Source: a bacterium | GTDB taxonomy: Bacteria > Pseudomonadota > Gammaproteobacteria > Berkiellales > Berkiellaceae | Assembly (NCBI GenBank): GCA_009927065.1 | Contig: RFNU01000179.1 | Span: 1 to 16,056, forward strand | Direction: 5' to 3' | Length of the DNA stretch: 16,056 nt | Shown here: positions 1 through 8,065 of the stretch, piece by piece | How the letters are laid out: every line of letters starts with the position of its first letter | Position numbering within the stretch: position 1 is the stretch's first letter | Translations under genes and position numbers: made by a program | Notes under the pieces: generated by a model | Database searches by the model: none | Told to the model about the DNA's origin: nothing | The model's input: the letters and a program-made list of their open reading frames with translations, nothing else

Positions 1-66
1 GGTGCTGTGCTCGATGAAGCGTCAAAAAAGAAGATTAAACACCAGCGAATCCTTGCTGTTGCTTAA
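1..66 (+). CDS. C-terminal end of an unidentified protein (partial)
   Basis: Frame 1 is open from the window edge to a TAA at 64-66, giving 21 residues. The tail is lysine-rich (K-K-K-I-K-H) and ends in I-L-A-V-A. It runs in the same direction as the yhdP-like gene that begins about 115 bases later. In E. coli the gene upstream of yhdP is rng (RNase G), but I cannot match this short tail to RNase G or to any other family. That the frame is coding is inferred only from its openness to the edge and the plausible composition of the tail. Confidence 0.4.
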   Translation, partial: GAVLDEASKKKIKHQRILAVA

Positions 67-98
67 TCGGAAGCCCATTTTTTTTAGGGGATGGGTAG

Positions 99-161
99 TT
101 CACTAGCGGGTGAATGTCACAAATAGTTGTTCGATTCATTCTACACTTAGAATACTCTAAG
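99..161 (+). promoter_or_regulatory. Possible promoter of the yhdP-like gene with an overlapping palindrome
   Basis: TTGTTC at 127-132 and TAGAAT at 148-153 could form a weak -35 and a good -10, though the 15-base spacer is short. The -10 lies inside a perfect inverted repeat, CTTAGA (146-151) and TCTAAG (156-161), separated by 4 bases. A second small hairpin, TTCAC (99-103) and GTGAA (110-114), lies just upstream. The gap between genes otherwise holds only a T-run at 78-85, with no convincing strong terminator in front of it. Confidence 0.3.
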
Positions 162-180
162 ATTAATTCTGATTGTTGTA

Positions 181-3006
181 GTGCTTATTATCAAAAAATT
201 TATTTATACGGTTATTATTGGATTTCTTTTATGGATAACTCTTATTCCGCATCAGTTTCATATTAAAGAATTCAATTTAAAAGCGTTCAATTATATGTAC
301 CATTTTCAGGATATCATTGTTGAATGCTCTCTAATACACAAGCCATCATTGATTGTTCATCAATTAGCACTTAAGAAACAAGAAACGCACCAACCTTCTT
401 TTGATCTCCATAAAAAATTTATTGCGATGCCTTATTATTGGTTTTTTAAGTCTATTTCATTGAAATCATTATTGATTGACGATCAGGATTATTCAGAAAT
501 TTTTATTTACACCAAAAAAAAACAAATAATTTTTAAAATTCAAGGTATTGAAATTGATTTTGATTACTTAACGAAGTCCTTTTCAGTAAATCATCTTTAT
601 CAAGACTCGTATTTTGCTAAAAAAACAGATTTCTCTTTATTAAATCAAAACATTAAGTTTCAGATTCAACAAGAAAATAAGCATATAAAGATAGAGTTCC
701 GTGATCTTATTGATGGCCATTTAACTTGTAATATTCAAGATTTAGTCTGTCATGGCTATCAGTTAAAAATCCATTACCCTGATTTAATAGATGGAATTAT
801 TGAACGGATCTCTATAGGACCTCTGAGTGTTGGTAGCGTCAATATTAATGCCATCTTTTCAAATTTATCAATACCGTATTTGCCTTCTATTCATCATGTA
901 ACGCTTACTTCTTTCAATCAAAATCGCTATGTGTTGCAAACAGAAGATCATACTCAATTAGAAATCAATATACCGCATAAAGCTTTTCATATTATCGATA
1001 GACAGGGACAAATTGCCTTTCAGGGTGAATTTAATGATGAAAAGATAATTGGTTGTGGAAATTTATCTATAGAACACTTAGCGATTCCTTATAAGGATAA
1101 CCAATTATTTTTTGAACATTTAGATCTATTAAATGTAGAATATGATCTTGCATCTCAAGATCTTAAAATAGATGCTCATGATTTAAGTCTTATTTATAAT
1201 CACCACTATGCTATAAAAAAAGCACAAGGGTATTGTGATAAAAAAGGATTTGATTTTCAGTTAAAAGATGTCGTTGTTGAGGATACTCTTTTACCAGAGA
1301 TGACGTTGATGAGTCACAATGATCATCTTGTTGGTAACGGTTTGGTGTATTTTAACTTACCAGATTCTTTGCATAAAAACTTTAATGTCGTGATGCCTAA
1401 TTTTCCTCAATCTACTCTTTTGAGGCATACTTTCACGTTAAAAGATGAGGATTTGCAAATAAGTTTTCATCCTGTTTCATCGCTCTATCCTGATTTTATA
1501 GTCAATACTCTTTTTTATAGAGAATATATGAAGCAGATAGCTTTAACCGCAAAGGCGTCTTATCAATCGCATGAAATAGAATGCCGACTTCCTCTGACTG
1601 ATGCCTTGACTTTTGATAGTTTTGTTTGCACTGTAAAGCCTGCAAATGAAGATATTTTCTTAAAAAAAATTGATAACGAGCAAAAAGATATTGTCATACA
1701 AGGGGTTTACAATAAGGATAAACTCGACATGAATATTGTGTTAAATTCATATCAATTTAATATGTTACCTCATGTTGAAGCCTTGTCTATCAAAGGAATA
1801 TTAGATTCTAATATTTATGAAGTGAAAGCATCAAATCAGGAAGAATATGTAATTGTTGATTGCAGCCATCAAGTTGGATGTCAGATTTTATTTAAGGCAG
1901 GCACGTTGGTAGCCCACGATCGTTTCTTGAACACACACATGCCTCAATCATCATTTTCAACAATAGATAATATTCAAGGTACTTTTGATTCTTTTATTTT
2001 TAACGAATATGCTTTTCAAGGTTCAATTGAAAAAGATCAAGAAAAGATGACGATTAGTCTTGATTCAGATCGTATTAAAGGCTCATTTTTTAATAACCAG
2101 AGACAAACTGCAGTTAAACTTAATTTTCTAGATCTTTATTGGGCCATTAAGAAAGGTAAAAAAATGTTCAACTTTCAAGATCAAGCTTTAATACAATCAC
2201 CATCGTATCTGGAAAAAAATTGGATTTTTGATTGCGATCGCCTTGTTTGGAAGAATTCAAAAATTGGCAGTCTAAAAGTTGAATATCTTGTCGATAAAGA
2301 TAAAAGAAATCAACATGAAATAAATTTAACTCATCGTGCTTTTAATATGAAAGCGATAAGTACAGTAGAGGAGTCTAATGCAATACAGGCAACCGGCATA
2401 TTACATATCGATTCAATTGAAAATTTATTGGAGCCTTTTGTCGAAAAATCTTTTTTGAAAGATGGTTATGGCTCGATAAAGATTGAGCAATTAGATGCTG
2501 ATTTCGACAATAAAGTTTTTTCTGGAAGCTTTATTTTAAATATCAATGATCTTTTTGTAGCCGATCAACAAATTAATCATCTAAAAATATTAAATATATT
2601 TTCAGGCTATATTTTTTCAAAGCAACAGGCGCGTTCTTTAGTCGAAGATGGATTACCGATTGATACTCTCAGTGCGCATTGTGATATTCGCGATAATCTT
2701 ATGACTATAAAAAAGCTTGAATTCAAATCAGGAGCGACAGCGTTTATTATGGATGGAACCTATGATTTAAAAACACGCCATGTTGATCTTGATGTCCACA
2801 TTTATCCAAAAATATCAGCAGCGTTACCGGCAGCGGCATTGTTATTAGGTAATATACCTGCAGGAATTTTCATGGCTGGTCTGAATTATTTTGCAGGACG
2901 TGATATCAATAAAATGAATCATAAACAGTTGCACCTTAAAGGACCAATAGATCGATGTGAAATAGAGAATTGGAGCCCAGAAATTATAGAGTTCAATCTT
3001 GAGTAA
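181..3006 (+). CDS. yhdP: AsmA-family envelope protein, YhdP-like
   Basis: A 941-residue protein with a short basic N-terminus and a single hydrophobic segment at about residues 7-24. The rest is a long beta-rich, mostly hydrophilic region expected to lie in the periplasm. The last ~100 residues match the YhdP/AsmA_2 C-terminus: a stretch describing "YDLKTRHVDLDVHIYP", then an alanine/leucine/glycine-rich segment (about 880-910) and a closing LKGPI...W motif. In Enterobacteria, YhdP works with TamB and YdbH as an inner-membrane-anchored bridge that moves phospholipids to the outer membrane. Here that role is inferred from family. It is shorter than E. coli YhdP (about 1270 residues). The GTG at 181 is the first usable start after an in-frame TAG at 148, and it has no clear Shine-Dalgarno. 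It ends at a symmetric terminator facing the phosphofructokinase gene. Family membership is fairly certain; strict YhdP orthology is less so. Confidence 0.8.
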   Translation: MLIIKKFIYTVIIGFLLWITLIPHQFHIKEFNLKAFNYMYHFQDIIVECSLIHKPSLIVHQLALKKQETHQPSFDLHKKFIAMPYYWFFKSISLKSLLIDDQDYSEIFIYTKKKQIIFKIQGIEIDFDYLTKSFSVNHLYQDSYFAKKTDFSLLNQNIKFQIQQENKHIKIEFRDLIDGHLTCNIQDLVCHGYQLKIHYPDLIDGIIERISIGPLSVGSVNINAIFSNLSIPYLPSIHHVTLTSFNQNRYVLQTEDHTQLEINIPHKAFHIIDRQGQIAFQGEFNDEKIIGCGNLSIEHLAIPYKDNQLFFEHLDLLNVEYDLASQDLKIDAHDLSLIYNHHYAIKKAQGYCDKKGFDFQLKDVVVEDTLLPEMTLMSHNDHLVGNGLVYFNLPDSLHKNFNVVMPNFPQSTLLRHTFTLKDEDLQISFHPVSSLYPDFIVNTLFYREYMKQIALTAKASYQSHEIECRLPLTDALTFDSFVCTVKPANEDIFLKKIDNEQKDIVIQGVYNKDKLDMNIVLNSYQFNMLPHVEALSIKGILDSNIYEVKASNQEEYVIVDCSHQVGCQILFKAGTLVAHDRFLNTHMPQSSFSTIDNIQGTFDSFIFNEYAFQGSIEKDQEKMTISLDSDRIKGSFFNNQRQTAVKLNFLDLYWAIKKGKKMFNFQDQALIQSPSYLEKNWIFDCDRLVWKNSKIGSLKVEYLVDKDKRNQHEINLTHRAFNMKAISTVEESNAIQATGILHIDSIENLLEPFVEKSFLKDGYGSIKIEQLDADFDNKVFSGSFILNINDLFVADQQINHLKILNIFSGYIFSKQQARSLVEDGLPIDTLSAHCDIRDNLMTIKKLEFKSGATAFIMDGTYDLKTRHVDLDVHIYPKISAALPAAALLLGNIPAGIFMAGLNYFAGRDINKMNHKQLHLKGPIDRCEIENWSPEIIEFNLE

Positions 3007-3007
3007 G

Positions 3008-3033
3008 AATCCAAGATACTATTATCTTGGATT
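3008..3033. terminator. Symmetric (bidirectional) terminator hairpin
   Basis: A perfect 11-base-pair inverted repeat: AATCCAAGATA at 3008-3018 and TATCTTGGATT at 3023-3033, with a 4-base loop CTAT. It sits 2 bases after the stop of the yhdP-like gene and just before the stop codon of the opposing phosphofructokinase gene, so it can serve both. The tract after it on the plus strand (GTTTATT) is only moderately T-rich, and the minus-strand tract is weaker. Confidence 0.65.
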
Positions 3034-3035
3034 GT

Positions 3036-4256
3036 TTATTGAAAACTATGGTCGATAAATTCATTTTTTTTCTGCAGTAAATGAGTCCAAAATTTTTCAA
3101 AATAATTTGAATCTTGTGGAATAGCGACATTTCCTGCAATTAATGGTTTAAAATAATTTAAGCCAATTTCGCTTAAAGCAAAACCAGTTTTGTCTAAAAA
3201 ACTTCTAGGAACCGCTTTTTCTTGATTGGCAACTTTATTTAAAGGAGTGTGATCTAAAGACCAAAGATAAGGATCGTCGTGCAGTCTCACAATAGAAATC
3301 ATAGTATTGTGTCCAATATTATGCTTAATACAATAAATTGAGTAATGACCAATAGCTTGAGCTTGATCAAAATCGGTTTTAGATAAGCACGGTGTAAAGC
3401 TTCTTTGTAAATAATCTGGAATGCTCAAGTGTACTTTAACATTCAGTTCTTTTTTGATTAACTCTGCAAGAGCGGATCCACTACCTTCAAGTTGATGATG
3501 ACCAAATGCATCTTTGCTTTGAGTTGTTATATTCGGTTGATAGCCCTCACTAATAGCAATAGCGCAAAATCTGTCTTTTTTAATATATTCATTCACATAG
3601 TCTAATTTTTTTTCTAATGAGTGTTTTAATTCAGGCATAAGAAGTAACTGTGGACCAGGAAATTCTTTTGAATGAGCCAATCCGCAGCTCGCAGTTAACC
3701 ATCCTGTGTGTCGCCCCATGGTTTCCAGAATAAAAACTTTGGTGGAGTCTTCAGACATTGACGTTACATCTAAACATGCTTGTCTAAAAGAGTAATTCAG
3801 GAATTTTGACGCTGATCCAAAACCAGGACAATTATCAGTTCCATGAAGATCGTTATCAATTGTTTTGGGTAGACCGATACAGAGAATATGTGGATGTTCT
3901 ATAGCGAGGTAATTAGCGATTTGTGATGTTGTATCCTGAGAGTCATTGCCACCATGATAAAGAAAGGCATCAAATTTGTGTTTGACAAGAAAATCTTTGA
4001 TGATCGGGAGATCTTCAGCTTTGAGTTTATAGCGACATGAGCCGAATGATCCCCCGGGAGTATACAGGATCTTTTCTAAATCATCTTCTAATAACAAGCC
4101 GGTATTAACAATTTGTTTTTGAAGAAGTCCTTTTATTCCATTAACACCGACATAAACACTGATGTTTTCTAATCTTGCATGTCTAATTAAACTAACAATA
4201 GTAGCATTAATGACAGCCGTTACACCGCCTGACTGAGCATAAAAAACACGCCGCAT
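3036..4256 (-). CDS. pfp: Pyrophosphate-dependent 6-phosphofructokinase
   Basis: A 406-residue PfkA-superfamily enzyme that interconverts fructose 6-phosphate and fructose 1,6-bisphosphate in the cytoplasm. The N-terminal SGG...N loop (residues 9-17) is followed by GGNDS at 102-106, PKTIDND at 130-136 and MGRHTGWL at 180-187. Two residues point to pyrophosphate rather than ATP as phosphoryl donor. One is Asp105, at the position where ATP enzymes have Gly (GGDGS). The other is Lys131 before TIDND, where ATP enzymes have Gly. Asn104 replaces the usual Asp of GGDDS; I recall GGNDS from one subgroup of PPi enzymes. PPi-linked enzymes work reversibly and save ATP. The ATG at 4256 has a good Shine-Dalgarno, AAGGA, about 7 bases upstream. 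It stands alone on the minus strand, divergent from dacA and convergent with the yhdP-like gene. The donor assignment is inference from these residues. Confidence 0.88.
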   Translation of the reverse strand: MRRVFYAQSGGVTAVINATIVSLIRHARLENISVYVGVNGIKGLLQKQIVNTGLLLEDDLEKILYTPGGSFGSCRYKLKAEDLPIIKDFLVKHKFDAFLYHGGNDSQDTTSQIANYLAIEHPHILCIGLPKTIDNDLHGTDNCPGFGSASKFLNYSFRQACLDVTSMSEDSTKVFILETMGRHTGWLTASCGLAHSKEFPGPQLLLMPELKHSLEKKLDYVNEYIKKDRFCAIAISEGYQPNITTQSKDAFGHHQLEGSGSALAELIKKELNVKVHLSIPDYLQRSFTPCLSKTDFDQAQAIGHYSIYCIKHNIGHNTMISIVRLHDDPYLWSLDHTPLNKVANQEKAVPRSFLDKTGFALSEIGLNYFKPLIAGNVAIPQDSNYFEKFWTHLLQKKNEFIDHSFQ

Positions 4257-4334
4257 CTTCAGTCCTTCTTTAGATTCTAGTCCTTAATACAGAATGCCTG
4301 AAATGATCATGGATTTGCAAGTTTAGAGATGAGG

Positions 4335-4343
4335 ATGATACCA
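4335..4343 (-). promoter_or_regulatory. Possible extended -10 promoter for pfp
   Basis: Read on the minus strand this is TGG-TATCAT, an extended -10 (TGn plus a 5-of-6 match to TATAAT), about 80 bases before the pfp ATG. No good -35 is visible, which an extended -10 can tolerate. It lies inside the 133-base divergent pfp/dacA spacer. Confidence 0.3.
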
Positions 4344-4373
4344 TGGTCACTATTAAAAATTTTATTTTATAAA
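4344..4373 (+). promoter_or_regulatory. Possible promoter for the dacA-lipA run
   Basis: TGGTCA (4344-4349) and TATAAA (4368-4373) are separated by 18 bases, with 4-of-6 and 5-of-6 matches to the sigma-70 boxes. Transcription would start near 4380, leaving a leader of about 10 bases before the dacA ATG at 4390. The ribosome site there is weak (AGTGGA). Assigned by eye only. Confidence 0.3.
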
Positions 4374-4389
4374 GAGTGGATAACAATTT

Positions 4390-5562
4390 ATGGATAAGAT
4401 CATCCGAAGTCTTTTAAAAATTTCTTTAATAATGATAACTACTGCGTATTGTCATGCTTTTAAAGAAAAATATATTCCTGCAGCACCAATTCTTAAAGCA
4501 AAGGCGTATGTCTTAATGGATTACCATTCAGGGCAAGTATTAGCTAGTTCGAATCCTGATTTATTGTTAGAGCCGGCCTCCCTTACAAAAATGATGACGA
4601 TGTATGTCTTGGATGATGATTTAAAAAATGGAAGAGTCTCTGCAGAAGATCTTGTACGAATATCTTCAAAAGCCAGACATATTCCTGGTTCTAGAATGTA
4701 TTTAGAGCAAAACACTCATGTGCCTATTTCCGATCTGATTAAAGGAATTATTGTTCAATCCGGCAATGATGCTTCCGTAGCCGTTGCCGAGCATTTAGCT
4801 GGTGACGAAGATACTTTTGCGCAATTAATGAATGTGCATGCCAAAAGATTAGGCATGATGAATACTACCTTTAAGAATGCAACAGGATTACCTCAAGACG
4901 GCCATTTAAGCACAGCTTACGATCTAGCGCTTTTATCACGCTCATTGATTAGAGACTTTCCTGATTCATATCATCTTTACGCTCAAAAATCTTTCAAATA
5001 TAACAATATAGATCAAAATAACCGTAATAGGCTACTCTGGGAAAATCCTTACGTTGATGGTATTAAGACTGGACATACAGATACAGCAGGTTTTTGTTTA
5101 GCTTCTTCAGCCATCAAAGATCAAACTCGTCTTATATCAGTACTTATCGGTGCTGAATCAGATAAAGTGCGTAGTTTTGAAAGCATTAGATTATTGTCAT
5201 ATGGATTTCGATTTTTTGAGACTGTTAAAATGCAGTTAGAAGAAGGCAATCTTGGAAAAGAACGTATTTGGTTTGGCGATAAGAAATTTGTTGATCTTGC
5301 CCTAAAAGATGATCTTTATGTAACGATTCCTGCACGTCAACAAGATTTATTACGCACGCAATTGCGCATTCAAGATAAGTTGATAGCTCCTCTTAGAACA
5401 GATCAAATCGTTGGCTATATAGATATTTATTTAGAAGATGATCTGTTACAAGAAATACCAGTTTATCTTGCCGAGCCAGTTAAACCTGCTGGATTGATTT
5501 CACGAGGTCTTCAGAAAATAGGGTACTTCATGCAAGTCATTAGAGAGTATTGGACTCAATAA
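4390..5562 (+). CDS. dacA: D-alanyl-D-alanine carboxypeptidase (PBP5/6 family)
   Basis: A 390-residue penicillin-binding protein that removes the terminal D-alanine from peptidoglycan pentapeptides in the periplasm. A signal peptide is visible (basic start, hydrophobic core about 8-20, cleavage likely near C-H-A at 21-23). The three catalytic motifs are intact: SLTK with Ser64 and Lys67, SGN at 124-126, and KTG at 226-228 in DGIKTGHTDTAG. The PBP5_C beta domain follows (about 280-365). The last ~20 residues (LISRGLQKIGYFMQVIREYW) look like the amphipathic membrane anchor of this family, and the length is typical. It heads a run with a D-amino-acid aminotransferase, lipB and lipA. E. coli has the related order dacA-ybeD-lipB-lipA, which supports orthology. 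Confidence 0.93.
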   Translation: MDKIIRSLLKISLIMITTAYCHAFKEKYIPAAPILKAKAYVLMDYHSGQVLASSNPDLLLEPASLTKMMTMYVLDDDLKNGRVSAEDLVRISSKARHIPGSRMYLEQNTHVPISDLIKGIIVQSGNDASVAVAEHLAGDEDTFAQLMNVHAKRLGMMNTTFKNATGLPQDGHLSTAYDLALLSRSLIRDFPDSYHLYAQKSFKYNNIDQNNRNRLLWENPYVDGIKTGHTDTAGFCLASSAIKDQTRLISVLIGAESDKVRSFESIRLLSYGFRFFETVKMQLEEGNLGKERIWFGDKKFVDLALKDDLYVTIPARQQDLLRTQLRIQDKLIAPLRTDQIVGYIDIYLEDDLLQEIPVYLAEPVKPAGLISRGLQKIGYFMQVIREYWTQ

Positions 5563-5579
5563 TCATCAAGGATAAGATT

Positions 5580-6464
5580 ATGCATTTAACGAATGTGGCT
5601 CCTATCGGTTTTTATAATAATGAGTTTTTACCTGTAGATGATATTAAGATCTCTCCTTTGGATAGAGGATTTATCTTTGGCGAAGGAATTTATACAACAC
5701 TAGCGTGTCAAGAGGGCGTACCTCTTTTTGTAGAGCGTCATGAGAAGCGATTAAAGACCCAAATTGAAGAGCTTTACTTCCCCGGACTTAATCTTGATAT
5801 TGAAAAGTTAGTTATTCATTTATTAGAGATGAATCAATTGAAAGATGCTGCGGTTTATATTCATATTACAAGAGGAGTCGATCGTATCAGAGATCATCTC
5901 CCAACTGCCATCAACTCAACAGTCATGATCTTAGCGATGCCTTGGATAAGACCGATGCATGCAGGTTTAGCAAAAGCTAGAGTTTTGGCAGATCCTCGTT
6001 GGGCACGCTGTGATTACAAAACTATTAGTTTATTAGCTAATGTACAGTCTTCGCAGCGAGTTCATCGAGAGGGTTTTGAAAAAGTCATTTATCATCGCGA
6101 TTCAGTTTTAACAGAAGCGGCTCAAGCCAATCTTTTTTTAGTGAAAAATTCTGTATTAAAGACACCCTCAACTGGTCCTTATTTACTTAATGGAGTAACA
6201 CGACAAATTATCCTTGAAGAAGCAAAGAATCATGGTCTTCAAACACAGGAAACAACATTAACGTTGACAGATTTGTTTGAAGCCGATGAGGTGTTTTTAA
6301 CAGCGTCATTATCACAGATTGTTGTTATGAGTCATCTTGAAGATCAGGTCAGTTTAAAAAACAAGCCAGGGATCGCTGATTTATTATTTAGTCTTTATGA
6401 AGCTAAAAAATTAAGTTACATTGAGAATAAGATTAACGCTTATAAATTCCATCATGCAGAATAA
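5580..6464 (+). CDS. dat: D-amino-acid aminotransferase (class IV, PLP-dependent)
   Basis: A fold-type IV aminotransferase of 294 residues, probably D-alanine aminotransferase, which makes D-Ala or D-Glu by transfer between D-amino acids and 2-oxoacids. With the ATG at 5580 the PLP lysine is Lys147 (CDYKTISLLANV) and the cofactor-binding glutamate is Glu179 (LTEAAQANLFLV). These are close to the Lys145 and Glu177 of the Bacillus enzyme. The N-terminal block DRGFIFGEGIYTT and the VFLTASLSQI block are also typical. An ATG at 5550 overlaps the dacA stop, but the one at 5580 has an AAGGA Shine-Dalgarno at 5568-5572 and fits the family start better. It lies 17 bases after dacA and overlaps lipB by 11 bases, so co-expression is likely. 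Branched-chain aminotransferase or aminodeoxychorismate lyase are the alternatives; the motif spacing and dacA context favour the D-amino-acid enzyme. Confidence 0.82.
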   Translation: MHLTNVAPIGFYNNEFLPVDDIKISPLDRGFIFGEGIYTTLACQEGVPLFVERHEKRLKTQIEELYFPGLNLDIEKLVIHLLEMNQLKDAAVYIHITRGVDRIRDHLPTAINSTVMILAMPWIRPMHAGLAKARVLADPRWARCDYKTISLLANVQSSQRVHREGFEKVIYHRDSVLTEAAQANLFLVKNSVLKTPSTGPYLLNGVTRQIILEEAKNHGLQTQETTLTLTDLFEADEVFLTASLSQIVVMSHLEDQVSLKNKPGIADLLFSLYEAKKLSYIENKINAYKFHHAE

Positions 6465-7065
6465 ATGGAAGATTTGGGATTTTGGATATCAGTCTTTTAG
6501 TGACATCGAACCATGTATGCGACAACTTGTTAACCAGGGAGATAGAGAATATATTCCTACACTTTGGTTTGGAGAGCATTATCTGGTTGTCACGAAAGGA
6601 TTATCAGGATATCTTGACGAACCTTTTTATCCATTTGTACCTTGTTATGAAACAAATAGAGGCGGGAAGTTAACATTACATCTACCGGGTCAATTAGTAT
6701 TTTATCCTATCTTTAAACTACCTGCAGGATTAAATGTCAAACAGTATGTTCATTTATTAGAACAAGTCGTTATTAATACATTAGTTGAAATAGGCATTTC
6801 TTCTTTTCGCATGGAGGGTGCTCCAGGCATTTATACTATAGCAGGTAAAATTAGTTCGATAGGTATTCGAGTCAGTCAACAGTACTGCTATCATGGTATA
6901 AGCCTCAATGTTAGCTGCCCTTTAAGACCTTTTTCTTGGTTAATCTCGTGCGGGAATCCTCATTTAAAAATAACATCTATTGCCGATCATCATTTTTATC
7001 CATCGATTTGCAGTGTTAAAAAAATGATGCAGGAAAATTTTTTTAAACTCATAGACAAGGAGTAG
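6454..7065 (+). CDS. lipB: Octanoyl-[ACP]:protein N-octanoyltransferase LipB
   Basis: About 203 residues. It transfers octanoate from acyl carrier protein to the lipoyl domains of 2-oxoacid dehydrogenases and the glycine cleavage H protein, the first step of lipoate synthesis. Family motifs from the ATG at 6454: RGGKLT (69-74), PGQLVFYPI, GKISSIGIRV with the acid/base Lys132, HGISLNV, and SCGNPHLKITSI with the catalytic Cys166. Two usually conserved sites differ: HGPGQ is HLPGQ, and the GVW-type block before the lysine reads GIYTIAGK. A TTG at 6421 would add 11 poorly family-like residues inside dat. The ATG at 6454 overlaps the dat stop by 11 bases and gives a start (MQNKWKIWDFG) nearer the family norm, though its Shine-Dalgarno is weak. 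lipA follows after 3 bases. Confidence 0.88.
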   Translation: MQNKWKIWDFGYQSFSDIEPCMRQLVNQGDREYIPTLWFGEHYLVVTKGLSGYLDEPFYPFVPCYETNRGGKLTLHLPGQLVFYPIFKLPAGLNVKQYVHLLEQVVINTLVEIGISSFRMEGAPGIYTIAGKISSIGIRVSQQYCYHGISLNVSCPLRPFSWLISCGNPHLKITSIADHHFYPSICSVKKMMQENFFKLIDKE

Positions 7066-7068
7066 ATT

Positions 7069-8058
7069 GTGACGATAAAAATTCATACAACCGATAAAGC
7101 TCTTGATAAAATGCAGCGGCATCGATCCGTTGATTTATGGCCAGATGACCCAAAATTAGTTAAACCTGATTGGTTAAAGGTTCGCGTACCTCAAGGAGAA
7201 AAAATTGATCAGTTAAAAGATCAGCTGAGAGAGCATAAGCTAGTCACAGTCTGTGAGGAAGCGTCTTGCCCAAATTTATTAGAGTGTTTTTCTAAAGGCA
7301 CAGCGACTTTTATGATTATGGGCGATAAATGCACAAGGAGATGTAGTTTTTGCGATGTTGCTCATGGACGACCCGATCCTCTCGACCCACAAGAGCCTGA
7401 TCGATTAGCTAACATTATTGCCGCAATGCAATTACGTTATGTTGTGATTACGTCAGTTGATAGAGATGATTTAATTGATGGTGGCGCAGAACATTTTGCT
7501 CGATGCATAGAAAGAATTAGAGCAGCTGATAAAGCGATTAAAATAGAAATTCTTGTGCCAGATTTTAGAAAAAGAAAAGAAAAAGCACTAGATGCACTTT
7601 CTGTAGCCTTACCAGATGTTTTTAATCATAATCTTGAAACTATTCGTCGATTATATCCAGCTGTTCGGCCTGGCAGTGATTATGAAACTTCCTTACAATT
7701 AATAAAATCTTTTAAAGAACGCCATCCTCATATATTCACCAAATCAGGTATTATGCTCGGTTTGGGCGAAGAATTAGAAGAGGTTGAACTCGTTATGCAT
7801 GACTTGCGGAAGCATTCTTGTGATTGGATTACCATTGGACAATATCTAAAACCTTCAGCGCATCATTATCCTGTGCAAAGATACGTAGGGTTAGATGAAT
7901 TCGATTATCTAAAAAAAATAGCCCAGAAAATGGGCTTTAGTCATGTTGCGAGCGGGCCATTAGTCAGATCATCGTATCATGCAGAAGATTTTTCAAGAGG
8001 TTCTTACGCTATACACACAACATCCATACTCGATCATCCTGCGATTGAAAGAGTATGA
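7069..8058 (+). CDS. lipA: Lipoyl synthase LipA (radical SAM)
   Basis: A 329-residue radical SAM enzyme that inserts two sulfurs into protein-bound octanoyl groups made by LipB. Both iron-sulfur clusters can be read. The auxiliary cluster cysteines are Cys62, Cys67 and Cys73 in CEEASCPNLLEC. The radical SAM CxxxCxxC is Cys88, Cys92 and Cys95 in CTRRCSFC. The C-terminal RSSYHAEDF at 300-308 carries the serine that ligates the auxiliary cluster. Other hallmarks: TSVDRDDLIDGGA, HNLET...RPGSDY and KSGIMLGLGE. The GTG start at 7069 has a strong AAGGAG at 7057-7062 that overlaps the end of lipB, so the two genes are translationally linked. Length and motifs are normal. It converges with the HAD phosphatase gene only 7 bases downstream. 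Confidence 0.97.
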   Translation: MTIKIHTTDKALDKMQRHRSVDLWPDDPKLVKPDWLKVRVPQGEKIDQLKDQLREHKLVTVCEEASCPNLLECFSKGTATFMIMGDKCTRRCSFCDVAHGRPDPLDPQEPDRLANIIAAMQLRYVVITSVDRDDLIDGGAEHFARCIERIRAADKAIKIEILVPDFRKRKEKALDALSVALPDVFNHNLETIRRLYPAVRPGSDYETSLQLIKSFKERHPHIFTKSGIMLGLGEELEEVELVMHDLRKHSCDWITIGQYLKPSAHHYPVQRYVGLDEFDYLKKIAQKMGFSHVASGPLVRSSYHAEDFSRGSYAIHTTSILDHPAIERV

Positions 8059-8065
8059 GGCAATA

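Noticed and set aside
61..85. GCTT...AAGC followed by a T-run as a terminator of the first partial gene
   Set aside because: The stem is only 4 base pairs and two C bases and an A interrupt before the T-run; too weak to call.
4378..4389. GGATAACAATTT before dacA, identical to part of the E. coli lac operator
   Set aside because: Only one half is present, there is no symmetric partner and no lacI-type gene nearby. The A+T-rich match is best taken as chance.
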